Notes: generated from the letters alone by a model not told the origin. A stretch of 64,000 nt of DNA from Symsagittifera roscoffensis (GCF_963678635.1 NC_087070.1:15253840-15317839), one strand, 5' to 3'. Shown: positions 46,749 through 59,100, counted from the stretch's first letter. Numbers and translations are program-made.

Positions 46749-49700
46749 TTAATTGATTTTATAAGAGATTTGCTTTTCATATTTTTCTGCCATCAATTGT
46801 ATCGCAGTTTTCACTTTTCGTTTTTGACCGCCCAAATCCTGGACCATTAACTCATCTTCTGACCCCTTCTGAGAATCTGTTACGTTTTTACCTGAAGGAA
46901 ACTCGGTACTTGTACTCGGAAACTCACACTCGGCTCTGCTTTGTTCTTTCTTATCCAAACAACCGATTGGTGTAGTTTTTGTTAAGGTAATTGTATTTAT
47001 TTTTGTCGCATCTTTCATATCTTTTGGTTCCGCAGTGCTCCTCATTTTGTTGTTTTCACTGTGGCTGTTTTCTGGCGTAACATTGGATCTGAATTTCTCC
47101 AGAATCTGCTTAACTCCCAATTTTTCATCCTCCGTTTTCATCTGCCAGCTAGTATCCGCAGTTGAATTCTGGCACAATTCACTCGAACTACAACTCTTTT
47201 TCTCAAGCGTAGTGTTTTGTTCGCCTCTTTCATATGTACTTTTCTTATCTTCACTTTCTTTCTCAAATCTTTCATTTTTTGTTTCTTTTTTATTTGGGAA
47301 ATCCACCACAGGCTTTTCGCTCGGCAGGTCCGATTTGAACAATGCATTTGTGATGGCACTGATTCTGGATGCCTGCTTTGGGGCATTGATTGTGGGTTGT
47401 TTGATTGGCAGACTTATTTTCTCTCGTTCGAACCCATCGCTCATCGCTCTTTTTTGCAGATCCTCATTGGACGCAGAATCAACTTCTGTAAATTAGCATC
47501 AAAAAGGTCGCCGAGTTTTATAGATTGCGTTTATGTCCTAAAAACCGTATGTTGGTCATTTCCATTGGAAATTTCCATTGGATGACTAAGAAAATCATCT
47601 TAAAATAAAACTTTTAAAATGTAAAAGACGTAGTATAACATAAGCTAATTGAGCAGCATTTGTTCGTTCATTTTTTCGACTAATGGAAAGAAGCAGCCGC
47701 TGTTTAACCTCCAAGTATGCAATTACTTTTGACCTGTTAAACAATTTCCGAGAACTTGCGGTTAACTTATAAATCAGATACTTTGTTAACTTCAGTTAGA
47801 CTCTTCAGCACAAAAACGCTTAATTTTTTAAAATGAGAAAAAAGCGGATTTCCGAATTTAAGATTTAAATCAGATTTTGGGTGCAATCACTATAAACTAA
47901 TGTGGCTCAACATAAACCTAGTCGATCAAGGAAGACTTATTGTAACAGCGGGATTCTATGAGAGACGAATCATCACTTTTAAAGATCTTGCAAGATAACC
48001 TTCCTTCAAATTATCTGACGAACGATCTTGCTAAAACAATTGTTTTAGCAAAATCCTAAAAAATATCATTTTTGCTGAGAAAAGTTAACTTTGAGCGACA
48101 GCCTATAAGAGTTTGTAGAACAAAAAAATATCCTTTCTCATACATACACACTACCTTTGGGGCCAATCACCTAGCGTATGCAACCCTCAATGATTTTCCA
48201 TGGATAGTAATTGATTATAATGGATTTTTATGGTGTCTCCATAAAATTCTAAAATAATTGACTATAATAGGTTAATAAGCAATTATAAAACAAATAGAAA
48301 CGAAATCAATTTAATCCAATATAATCGAATATAATGAATAATAAAAAAAATTTTTGAGTAAAAGCCAAGATGTTCTAAAACCTTAAAATCAAATATTTAA
48401 AACTTGAACATTGCAATCGCTAAATTGTGTTTTACATTTGACTGAAGCAAAAATTTGTATTGTTTTTCTACTTGTCTCCCCTCCCCCTAATTAACACTAA
48501 CCACCATTCTTTCCTAGTTTCTTCACTTACCACCACTTACCCCATACTTACGTTTACCGTTTAAAACGTCAAAAATACCTACGCTTGGTGCGGGGGAGGG
48601 GGGGGTAGGTTGGGTTGGGTAGGTGAGGTGACGGAGAGGTAGGGGGAGGTAGGTGGGCGGGGGGGGGGCTAGATGAAGGTAAGTAATGGGAAGGGGGTAA
48701 GTTGGTTTTAGGTGGAGGTGAGAGCAGCGGGTTGGCGTAGGTTGGGATGGGTCGGTGGGGACGGGTCCTGAGGGTAGGTGCAGAAACATGGTTTTGCAAA
48801 AGTTAACTAAATCTGAGTAGGTTAAGAAATTGATTCGGCTGTGAGTAATGCAGAAAAAGCTGCAATTTTGCAGAAACTTTGGAAAAAAATTCAAGAGATT
48901 ATAATCCATTACAATCCATTGTATTAGATTTTGAATGGAGAATCTTTTTTTTTGCTCTAAAAAGAACTATAATCGATTGCGTGTTTCCAAAGTGTAATTA
49001 CAATCGCTTATAAAGCCAAAATTTTTGGCCATGAAAATCGAATATAATCGAATATTATCCATGAAAACTCACTGCGGGAAACGACTGATACTAAAAAGTT
49101 TTTTGCTTGTATCTTATATCTACTTGAACGCTGCATTTAAACTATATTGAGCTAGTTGACATTTTTGATCAAATTTATGATACAAAAGACCAAAAACAAT
49201 TTTGAACCGCGAGCTCTGCGACACCCCGGGTTGACCTCCATAGACAAAAAACTAATCATACAATTTTATGAACTAATTCTATGAAGAAATTGCTTGTCAT
49301 AAAAAATCATACATGAAAAATTTTAGAAAAGTGTGATCGAATTTTAAATTTTTTTTTGTTTTCGAATAAAAGTTGGTGTGCCGTCATAAACAAAAAAGAA
49401 AAAATTTTGGGCAGAAGGAATGCTAATCATACAATTTCGATAAAAGAAAAACCTAAGAATACAATTTTTCGATTCCAAAACTAAAGATTTTATATAGTGC
49501 AGTTTTGAAAATGCCCCGAATTTTTTTCTTTTGAAAACGCCCCGAATTTTTTTTGAAATTTTTCCCAGCACAAAACGAATTTCAATCAAAAAAATTTGTG
49601 TTAATTTTTTTAAAGAAAATTAAACTTTTGCTTTAGGAAAAAAGCTAATCATAGAACTTCCATATATGAAAAAAAAACTAATCACAGACCTTTCATGTAG

Positions 49701-52700
49701 TTTATTATACTTATGGAATTGTATGAAGATTGTATGATCAGCATTTTCTCAAACATAGAAATTGTGTGATTAGCTATTTTCTTCGACCGGCAATTTTGGT
49801 TCTGGCGGTTAAAAGAACTTCATATTAATGACTTATAGGGGTTGTTAGCTTGCTAGAACCTTGCGACAAAACGTTTCTTTGATCGACAAGAGACACTAAC
49901 TGAGAAAAAATTATGGCCTTTTTTGGATTATTAGGAAAAACAATTGAAAAGATGATTTAAACCTGAAACCTCTGCACTTGCTGCGCCTCCAAATGCATCA
50001 ATTCTGTTCAAATCACCGCCGTAACTTTCTCTCTCGCAAAAAGATCTTCCTCCACCGGAAATATTTTCAATCAGTGCTGCATTTTGTTGTCTAGCTGCGC
50101 CTTCGGCAGCAAATCCACTGGTCTGTCTGTGTCTAGTGCTTGCGCTTCTTTCCAGAGCACAACTGTCTTCCACCTCTGTCTTTTCTAGTTGTTGCATTGC
50201 GGTCTCCCCTTTTTCTTCTTTCAACAGCAAGTTTTTTTGCTCCTGGACTTGTTTTTTCTCGATACCGTTCGCCCTATCTTTCTCCTTTTCGTCTTCTGTT
50301 GCCTTCTCCAGTGGTGGGATTGCATTCTTCAATTTTTCTTCTTTGAGCTGCCAGTCATGATTCTCTTGTTCTTGTTTGGCCCTGATACGGTTTGCTTTCT
50401 CCTTTTCGTCCTCTGTTGCCTTTTCCAGTTGATGGATTGCATTCGTCAATTTTTCTTCTTTGAGCTGCCAGTCATGATTCTCTTGTTCTTGTTTGTCTCT
50501 GATACGGTTTGCTTTCTCCTTTTCGTCCTCTGTTGCCTTCTCCAGTTGTTGGATTGCATTCTTCAATTTTTCTTCTTTGAGCTGCCAGTCATGTTTCTCT
50601 TGTTCTTGTTTGTCACTGATACGGCTTGTTTTCTCCTCTTCGTCCTCTTTTGCCTTCTCCAGTTGTTGGATTGCATTCTTCATTTTTTCTTCTTTGAGCT
50701 GCCAGTCATGATTCGCTTGTTCTTGTTTGTCCCTGATATGGTTTGCTTTCTCCTTTTCGTCCTCTGTTGCCTTTTCCAGTTGTTGGATTGCATTCATCAA
50801 TTTTTCTTCTTTGAGCTGCCAGCCATGATTCTCTTGTTCTTGTTTGTCCCTGATACGGTTTGCTTTCTCCTTTTCGTCCTCTGTTGCCTTTTTCAGTTGT
50901 TGGATTGCATTCATCAATTTTTCTTCTTTGAGCTGCCAGTCATGATTCTCTTGTTCTTGTTTGTCCCTGATACGGTTTGCTTTCTCCTTTTCGTCCGCTG
51001 TTGCCTTTTCTAGTTGTTGGATTGCATTCACCAATTTTTCTTCTTTGAGCTGCCAGTCATGTTTCTCTTGTTCTTGATTGTCCTTGATACGGTTTGCTTC
51101 CTCCTTTTTGTCCTCTGTTGCCTTTTCCAGTTGTTGGATTGCATTTTTCAATTTTTCTTCTTTGAGCTGCCAGTCATGATTCTCTTGTTCTTGTTTGTCC
51201 CTGATACGGTATGCTTTCTCCTTTTCGTCCTCGTCCTCTGTTGTCTTTTCCAGTTGTTGGATTGCATTCATCAATTTTTCTTCTTTGAGCTGCCAGTCAT
51301 GATTCTCTTGTTCTTGTTTGTCCCTGATACGGTTTGCTTTCTCCTTTTCGTCCTCTGTTGCCTTCTCCAGTTGTTGGATTGCATTCTTCAATTTTTCTTC
51401 TTTGAGCTGCCAGTCATGTTTCTCTTGTTCTTGTTTGTCCCTGATACGGCTTGTTTTCTCCTTTTCGTCCTCTGTTGCCTTTTCCAGTTGTTGGATTGCA
51501 TTCTTCATTTTTTCTTCTTTGAGCTGCCAGTCATGATTCTCTTGTTCTTGTTTGTCCCTGATACGGTTTGCTTTCTCCTTTTCGTCCTCTCTTGCCTTTT
51601 CCAGTTGTTGGATTGCATTCATCAATTTTTCTTCTTTGAGCTGCCAGTCATGATTCTCTTGTTCTTGCTTGTCCCTGATACGGTTTGCTTTCTCCTTTTC
51701 GTCCTCTCTTGCCTTTTCCAGTTGTTGGATTGCATTCATCAATTTTTCTTCTTTGAGCTGCCAGTCATGATTCTCTTGTTCTTGCTTGTCCCTGATACGG
51801 TTTGCTTTCTCCTTTTCGTCCTCTGTTGCCTTCTCCAGTTGTTGGATTGCATTCTTCAATTTTTCTTCTTTGAGCTGCCAGTCATGATTCTCTTGTTCTT
51901 GATTGTCCTTGATACGGTTTGCTTCCTCCTTTTTGTCCTCTGTTGCCTTTTCCAGTTGTTGGATTGCATTCTTCATTTTTTCTTCTTTGAGCTGCCAGTC
52001 ATGATTCTCTTGTTCTTGTTTGTCCCTGATACGGTTTGCTTTCTCCTTTTCGTCCTCTCTTGCCTTTTCCAGTTGTTGGATTGCATTCATCAATTTTTCT
52101 TCTTTGAGCTGCCAGTCATGATTCTCTTGTTCTTGCTTGTCCCTGATACGGTTTGCTTTCTCCTTTTCGTCCTCTCTTGCCTTTTCCAGTTGTTGGATTG
52201 CATTCATCAATTTTTCTTCTTTGAGCTGCCAGTCATGATTCTCTTGTTCTTGCTTGTCCCTGATACGGTTTGCTTTCTCCTTTTCGTCCTCTGTTGCCTT
52301 CTCCAGTTGTTGGATTGCATTCTTCAATTTTTCTTCTTTGAGCTGCCAGTCATGATTCTCTTGTTCTTGATTGTCCTTGATACGGTTTGCTTCCTCCTTT
52401 TTGTCCTCTGTTGCCTTTTCCAGTTGTTGGATTGCATTCTTCAATTTTTCTTCTTTGAGCATCCAGACTTGTTTCTGTTGTTCTTGTTCGTTCTTGATGT
52501 GGTTTGCTTTCTCCTTTTCTTCCTCTGCTGCCTTCTCCACTTGTTCGATTGCATTCTTCAATTTTTCTTCTTTAAGCTGCCAGTCATGTTTCTCTTGATC
52601 TTGTTTGTCCTTGATACGGTTTGCTTTCTCCTTTTCGTCCTCTGTTGCCTTTTCCAGTTGTTGGATTGCATTCATCAATTTTTCTTCTTTGAGCTGCCAG

Positions 52701-54746
52701 CCATGATTCTCTTGTTCTTGTTTGTCCCTGATACGGTTTGCTTTCTCCTTTTCGTCCTCTGTTGCCTTTTTCAGTTGTTGGATTGCATTCTTCAATTTTT
52801 CTTCTTTAAGCTGCCAGTCATGTTTCTCTTGATCTTGTTTGTCCTTGATACGGTTTGCTTTCTCCTTTTCGTCCTCTGATGCCTTTTCCAGTTGTTGGAT
52901 TGCATTCTTCAATTTTTCTTCTTTGAGCAGCCAGATCTGTTTCTCCTGTTCTTGTTCCTTCTTGATACAATTTGCTCCATCGTTTTCCTTCTCCTTCGCT
53001 TTTTCCATCAAGTTTTGAATTGCGGTCTGCAACTTTTCTTCGTTGAGCAGCCAGTCTTGTTTCTCCTGGTCCTGGTCATTCTTGATACGGTTTGCTCTTT
53101 CTTTTTCATCCTCTATCGCTTTTTCCAGTTTTTGGATTGCGATCTTCAACTTTTCTTCTCTCATCAACCAGTCCTGTTTCTCCTCGTCCTGTTTGTACTT
53201 GATACGATTCACTCTCTCTTTTTCATCCTGGGTTGCCTTTTCCAGTTGCTGGATTGCGGTCTTCAACTTTTCTTCTTTGAACAGCCAGTCCCGTTTCTCC
53301 TGTTCTTGCTTGTTCTTGATATGGTTTGCTTCCTCCTTTTCGTTCTCTGTCGCCTTTTCCAGTTGTTGGATTGTAGTTTTCAAATTTTCTTCTTTCAGTA
53401 GCCAGTCCTGTTTTTCATTGTCTGTTTCCTTCTTGATACGGTTTGCTCCATCTTTTTCCTTCTCTTTCGCTTTTTCCAGCAGTTGTTGGATTGCGGTCTT
53501 CAATTTTTCTTCTTTCAGCAGCCAGTCTTGTTTCTCATTTTCGTGTTCACTCTTGATGCGGTTTGCTCTATCTCGTTCCTCTGTGAAATCTTCTTCGCGA
53601 ATGGACACCTGGAAATTTTTTTCGTTTATTAGAATTGTTGAATTTGACAGTAACACTATCTTTTAACTGCATAAAAACAAAACTTTCAGGCGCCCTTACC
53701 GCCTTATATAGAGGTAAGGTCGTGACATCTGAATACCCTAAAAAGATATCAACACGGAAAATACTCCCCAAAATAGGTAAGCTTCTCAAACCCTTTGAAC
53801 GATTTTCTTCAGATAAAAAAATTCAAAAAAATTGATTAACCTGAAATTTCTGCAAATCCACTTCTTCTTTCAGTTCCACAATCGAATTTTGCAACGCATT
53901 CAATTCCCTGTTTTTCTGTTCCAGTTGTTGTTCCAAATTCACTACTAAATCTTTTTCAACCATTGGGTTGTTACACTTTTCCGCGTGTTGTTGCACTTCG
54001 AAAACTTCGCCTGACAATTTTTCTTGTTCAGGTTTCAGTGTGCCTTTTTCTTTTAAAGCATCATATGACCATTTAAAGTAACTCAGCAGATCTTCGTACG
54101 GCGGATTCTGCTGCGCAAGCATGTCAAGTTTTGGTACTGCTTCCGTCAGACTTGCAGTCAACTCCAAAATTTTCAGATCTCTCACTTTGCACTTCTCAAA
54201 ATCTCCTTCCAACTTTGATTCGTAATCCCTGATTTCGCTCTCATGTCTGTGCTGCATATCCTCAATAACCCATCTTAGAGTCTTTTCCTTTTCCTCTATA
54301 TCTTTTGCATTTTGCTTCGTCTCTTGCATTTGTTGTTCTATTTGCTTCGCATTTTGCTTCCAGTCCCTCAATTCTTTCTGCATTTGAGCCAGCTCATTAC
54401 TAAGACGTTCATTCTCTGCTTGCATTTCGTCGCTAAGTTTCCCGACATCCCGCGGCTCCTCGTCTTTCTTCGAGGCCTCAGCGCTACTTAAACTCAATTG
54501 CCGTTCCATGTTGTCAATCTTTTCTTTCAGATTGCGATTTTCTTGCTCTGTTCTTCGATTTTTCTCAGTCATTTCAACAAGCAGTTTTTTGTTTTCTTCT
54601 TCAGAAGCCATGGTTGTACGTTCTATAACTTGCTTGTCGGTGCTGAGTAGTTCAACTTCATTTTTGACGTGCTCAAGTACTTGGTATGAATTCAGCTGCT
54701 GTTTTCTGCACACTTCGCAATACACTTCCCTGTGTTTCCGCAGCTG
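46749..54746 (-). CDS. Large coiled-coil protein with about 29 tandem 39-residue repeats (3' part of gene)
   Basis: Three exons on the minus strand join in frame: 54746-53841, 53608-49963 and 47485-46749 (stop TAA). Junctions are acceptor ttgtttttcag, TTTCAG|gttaat to tttccag|GTG, and TTTCAG|gtttaa to atttacag|AAG. They encode about 1762 residues, plus an N terminus upstream that I cannot find. The first exon reads YCEVCRKQQ (a single CxxC), then a charged heptad-rich coiled coil. The second exon is almost entirely tandem 39-residue units with consensus near EKANRIRDKQEQENHDWQLK then EEKLMNAIQQLEKATEDEK. The third exon is low-complexity with KQILEKFRSN and TAIQLMAEKYEKQ near the end. It should form a long rod. 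I do not recognise an ortholog; a structural or Golgi/cytoskeletal role would be a guess. An LTR retrotransposon lies upstream, possibly in its next intron. Confidence 0.75.
48184..49078. mobile_element. MITE-like element with 50-bp inverted repeats and a G-rich core
   Basis: The left end CCCTCAATGATTTTCCATGG and right-end complement CCCGCAGTGAGTTTTCATGG continue as matching inverted repeats for about 50 bp (ATAATCGATTATA-type sequence). No clear target duplication was found. The interior has more GAATATAATC motifs and a roughly 190-bp G-rich tract (48590-48780). It lies in the last intron of the coiled-coil gene. Confidence 0.65.
48590..48780. repeat. G-rich low-complexity tract (C-rich on minus strand)
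   Basis: Runs such as GGGGGAGGGGGGGGTAGG and GGTTGGGTTGGGTAGGTG continue for about 190 bp with G runs of 3 to 10. Several sets of four G runs lie within short distance, so G-quadruplexes on the plus strand are plausible. The transcribed (minus) RNA of the host gene would be C-rich. Confidence 0.7.
49245..49785. repeat. Inverted-repeat block built on CTAATCATACAATTT
   Basis: CTAATCATACAATTTTATG at about 49251 and its inverted form (AGAAATTGTGTGATTAGC) at about 49758 bracket the block. Further partial copies in both orientations lie inside (near 49420, 49645, 49675 and 49725). Boundaries are approximate and no target duplication was found. Confidence 0.5.
50197..53590 (-). repeat. 117-bp coding minisatellite, about 29 units
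   Basis: Each unit encodes 39 residues of the coiled-coil protein. The period is exactly 117 bp in most of the array, with a 6-bp insertion (one extra Glu-Asp) near 51230. Units nearest the N-terminal end (53590-52930) are the most diverged; central units are nearly identical. A four-unit block is duplicated at a 468-bp offset: the marker GATTGTCCTT occurs at 51901 and 52369. No stop interrupts the sense frame across the whole array, consistent with selection on the protein. Confidence 0.92.
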
Positions 54747-55452
54747 CTGAAAAACAATTTCATAGCCAATCGACTTTTTAATCTTTAAACCAGTAGCGGT
54801 TTAGAAAAACAAAACAAATACCCAGAAAAAAGCGCTAAAAATTCAAAGCTATTTTAACTCGAGTAAAAATAGGTTTTCACGGCCTAAATTAAGCTTAAAT
54901 AAGTTTTTGTTAGCCTGCAAACCTTATTTTGACAAACCTTATTAGCTCGAAAATAGACCAATAATCAAAAACTTCAAACCAGTTTTTCTCGACACTGAGA
55001 AAATTTTTTCCACAATCCGATGATAAATTAAGGACCTGATTTTGCATATCCTCCTCTAAAGGTAAAAATGGACAAAAAATTTCCGCCTGATGTGAGCCAA
55101 AATGATGAATTTAGCAATCGCGTTTAGAGAGTTTTGGTATCTTTTAGTCTTTGGCTTTCAACAAGAAATTGGAGCCTTTCTGAGGACCATAAGCAGAGCT
55201 AGCCAGAACTGCAGGTCTAGGATTCATGGAAAAACAAATAGTAAGGAACACTTGCACTGTTGATGCGAACTCGGAGATGCAGTTAGAATTATCTACCTAA
55301 ATATTGTAAACAGTGTCAAGCAAAGGACACCATTTGTGAAATATGCAGTTTCAAGGGCTAATGAACCTTAATTTCAATGAGCGAAAAAATAAAACAAATG
55401 GCAAATAATGTATAACAAGAAATTCAACTCCAATATCGAAATCACCTGTCTG
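54747..55452. other. Sequence upstream of the first visible coiled-coil exon
   Basis: Starts with a 3' splice site of the minus-strand gene (54747-54749 and its T-rich tract), so it is intronic at that end. I see no exon, repeat or element in the rest. It ends with GTCTG (55448-55452), the left target duplication of the LTR retrotransposon. Confidence 0.5.
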
Positions 55453-55665
55453 TGTTGTGTTTCAGTATTTTTAGTATGTTATAACCTTGACCTCTATTAT
55501 CTAATTACGTACCAGTCAATGTTAACTCTACGAAGTCCAGTGGACTTCGGATCACTAGTTGCTCTTTTGAGACTACAGTCAGTTTTAATTCAACCAATAC
55601 TTTTATTCTCTTTTAACTTTAGTTAGATACATTAGTTACCAGTGGTACATTTTAACTTTTTATTA
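55453..55665 (+). repeat. 5' LTR
   Basis: 213 bp, starts TGTTGTGTTTCAG and ends TTTTTATTA. It differs from the 3' LTR by six substitutions and no indels. The ends TG...TA are slightly atypical of TG...CA. Confidence 0.93.
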
Positions 55666-56120
55666 TGGCGCAGTCAACAACTGATTCGAACCTGCGGGGA
55701 ATACCCGCCTTTTGGCCGAACCACACGGTAGAACCTCCCACCCAATGGAACAACTGGATAGACCAATTCCATTTGGCTATTATCGCGAAGGAAAATTTAG
55801 ACATAGACAACTGCAAGGAACCAATGGAAGGGGAGACGGTCATTACCGATCCTAGAAGGCGCCCAGGAGTCAGAAACTGACCAACAGAGGAAAGCCAGGG
55901 AGGCCAGTAACAAAGAAATAATGCGAGTCTACGAACACGCTGAAGAGAAAAGACTTGCAGAAGAAAAACGGAAATTCGGAGGAATGAGGAGATATGAGGC
56001 CGACAAAAAAGTAAGGTCAATCCTATACTAGGCCTTAGGAGCAGAAAGCAAAAGAGTTTTCGCCCAGAAACATCCAAGGGTAAAAGTCCTAGGAATCTCA
56101 TTCAAGGAATTTTATGAACT
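55665..56120 (+). pseudogene. gag: gag N-terminal region, frameshifted
   Basis: The first ATG (55665-55667) uses the last base of the LTR and the first bases of the primer site. It reads about 71 residues (MAQSTTDSNLRGIPAFWPN, then PPTQWNNWIDQFHLAIIAKE, typical of gypsy capsid N termini). A frameshift at about 55840-55875 moves the frame, and a TAG at 56029-56031 interrupts the continuation. Downstream the same frame continues into the pol open frame from 56128. Confidence 0.8.
55666..55683 (+). promoter_or_regulatory. Primer-binding site
   Basis: TGGCGCAGTCAACAACTG directly abuts the LTR. TGG complements the CCA end of a tRNA. TGGCGCAGTC resembles primer sites of some insect gypsy-group elements; which tRNA is used was not determined. 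Confidence 0.75.
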
Positions 56121-56127
56121 GCTAGAA

Positions 56128-59100
56128 TTGGCTTTTATCAAACCAACCAACATAACATTTGAACGATATAAATTATTGAGCAGGAAACAAAAGGATAAAG
56201 AATCCTATGAACAATTTTATGGCGCGTTATCAGATTTAGCAAGATCATGTGAAATTGGAATTAATGCAGAACAGGAGTGGATCAGAGACGTACTTATTTT
56301 TAACATGAAAAACTGCGACTTACAACGTAGACTACTTTCGGAAACTCTCAATCCATTGGATGCACTAAACCAAGCAATCATTGATGAAAAAGGCTACTAT
56401 AACCACCTCAAATTAACCAATATGACTAGATCTTTCAACACGACAGGAAAAAGCGGGAGAGTGTATAAAAACTTCAACAACGTAAAAAAGGAACCACGCT
56501 TGAACATAGAAAGATCAAATACTTGTATAAAATGCGGGATAGCGTTTACCAAGGGTCATCTGAATGTGTGTCCGGCGAAAGAAATTGTTTGTAATATTTG
56601 TAAATATAAAGGACATTTCGGAAGACTTTGTAAATCGAAAGGAAGAAAACCCGCTGTAAACATTATAGACGAAGCTGTAAATAGTCAGAATTGTTCATAC
56701 TCCCCAGAAGAACTTCAGGCAAGACGCGAAGAGAATTTTTGCGGAGTGATTAACGCTTGGACCGAAGAGGGGATAAGCGATAACGATGACTATTCCGTTC
56801 TCAACATCAGAACAATCTACGATACCAATGGCTTGGAAACCAAGAAACTAGTCAACATCGGTTTGGGAGACGATGCAATAGTCAACTTGAACATTCCAGT
56901 GGATTCGGCAAGCCCAGTGCACTTCCTGAAACAAAATGTACTTCACGAATTGAAGTTGAGAAACCCACAATTGAAGATACAGCCAGTAGAGAAGAAAACT
57001 AGGGAACTATATTGCGGATTCACCAACGACACAATCAACATCATCGGGAAAGTGGTAGTGAGATTACAATCCAATGGATGGATCGCGGACGAAACCCCAT
57101 TTTTTATCACTTCTGGACATGAGAGGAACATCCTGGGAAACGACAATCTCCCGAGAATTGGAATCGAGATAGCCCAACGACAGCCTCTACTACCCGTCAA
57201 TAACATATCACGCCCAGAGTTGTGTAAGTTAAATAACTATTCAGACACGATCCTTAATCTGTATCATAAGTACAAAGGGTTGTTTAACAGAGTGGGAAAA
57301 ATACCATTGGACAGAAAAGTTACTCATTTCCACTACCCATTCAAATCTATCCAAACCAAAGGTAGAAGAGTTCCCCTACATCTACTCGATAACGTAAAAA
57401 CGGAACTAAATAGAATGGAAAAAGAGGGGCATATCGTGAAGTTAAGCAAATGCGATGGAGATTGTTTTATAAGTCCAATAGTGATTACAAGAAAAAAAGA
57501 CAGTAGCATCAAGTTGGCATTGGATTCGAAACTATTAAATAATCAGATATTCAAGAACAAGTATCAAATGCCAAACATACACGAACTGATCGATAATATT
57601 GCACTCCAACTGTCAAGCAAAGAGTCAGGGGAAGTTTGGTTTAGTAATCTAGATCTAAAGAACACGTACAGCCAACTACAATTATGCACAGACACCAGCA
57701 AACTGTGTAGTTTTAGTATTGTGGGGGGGGGGGACCACTGGAACCTATAGGTTTTTAACTGGATTTTACGGATTGGGCGATATGCCAAACGTTTTCCAGA
57801 GGGTGATGGATTCCTTATTGAAAAACATTCCTTTTATCAATTGTTATATCGAAGACATTTTAATAGCTTCGAAAGGTTCAATAAATGCGATACTAACAAA
57901 TATTTTAAACATTTTGGACAACAAGAATATGGCGGTAAAATGGGAGAAATGTGCATTTTTCCAAAAAGAAATACAGTGGCTAGGTTTCAAGATATCAAAC
58001 TCGGGCGTGAAACCATTGGTGGGAAAATCAGATTCGATTAAAAACCTACCAAACCCCAAAAATTTATCTGAACTTAGGTCTTCCTTTGGGTCGATCAATC
58101 AGTATATGAAATTCGTCCCGAATTTGTCTTTCCTAAGTTCTCCCCTACGACCACTTCTCCTAAAGAAATCAGTCTACCAATGGTATGATGAACATACTAA
58201 AGCGTTTGAAGAAATAAAACAACAGATAGTAAACATAACAGAGAACAATCATTTCGACATAAAGAGGATGTCAAGACTAAAGACAGACGCTTCTCATAGC
58301 GGCTTGGGAGCTACCCTAGAACAATGAGATGAAGAAAATTGGGTAACAATAGCATTCGCCTCCCGATTTTTAAATAACCACGAAAGTAAATATTCGAAAA
58401 ACGAACTTGAATTGTTGGGAGTAGTCTGGGCGACAGAACATTTTAAAAATTACTTGTATGGTGCTGAATTTGAAATTGTAACGGACCATAAGGCATTGTT
58501 ATCAGCATTAAATGCAAATCAGAGTAACTATGCATAGCAGATTAACCTGTTGGGTAAACCGACTTTACCATTTAATTTCAAGATCAAGCACATACCGGGA
58601 AAAGAAATGGGATTTACAGATTTATTGTCGAGACTACCTTCAGGAAAAGCACTCCCAACCTCACACTATGATAGCGAATTTGTAGTGGCTACAGTACAAA
58701 AGATTGTAGAAAACTTCTCTGTAAATAGCGATTGTTAAAAGAATAATTGTAAAAAGAACGAAGTGTATAATCCATTGGATGTAAAAACGATCATTAACTT
58801 GGATTGTAATAATCCAATGGGCGGAAAGAAAGAATTATCGCTAAGCATCCAACGGTCGTTCTTCTCGAATATTCTGAATTACGTAAACGACATTATCAGA
58901 ATTTGTAATTCCAATCACTCGCGTTCAGAGTCTTGCACAAGCGGTTGTGTTCCATTAAATTTATCAAAATTTGACTTCAATTACTTTCACTTATCAGACA
59001 AAACTTTTCTATTCTTTCTTGCCCAGTCATTACTATTAATCAATCAGTCATTAAATTCAGATAAAAAAACAGTTATAAGAATTCATTACATCGGTTAGTT

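Larger units (their letters stand above)
47486..49962 (-). other. Last intron of the coiled-coil gene
   Basis: 2.5-kb intron holding two inverted-repeat elements (48184-49078 and about 49245-49785). No coding sequence recognised within it. Confidence 0.6.

Noticed and set aside
47035-47585. Plus-strand open frames rich in Phe/Leu/Ser
   Set aside because: Antisense of the last coding exon of the coiled-coil gene, which is supported by splice sites and frame continuity.
48523-48909. Proline-rich minus-strand open frames
   Set aside because: Product of the G-rich low-complexity tract; no homology and no codon structure.
50189-52879. Long plus-strand open frames with repeated hydrophobic segments that look like a multi-pass membrane protein (repeating FFFFELPVM and LLFLFVPDTV)
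   Set aside because: They are the antisense of the coiled-coil array. A 117-bp period is a multiple of three and contains no stop in that antisense frame, so it stays open by construction. No promoter, splice or homology support.
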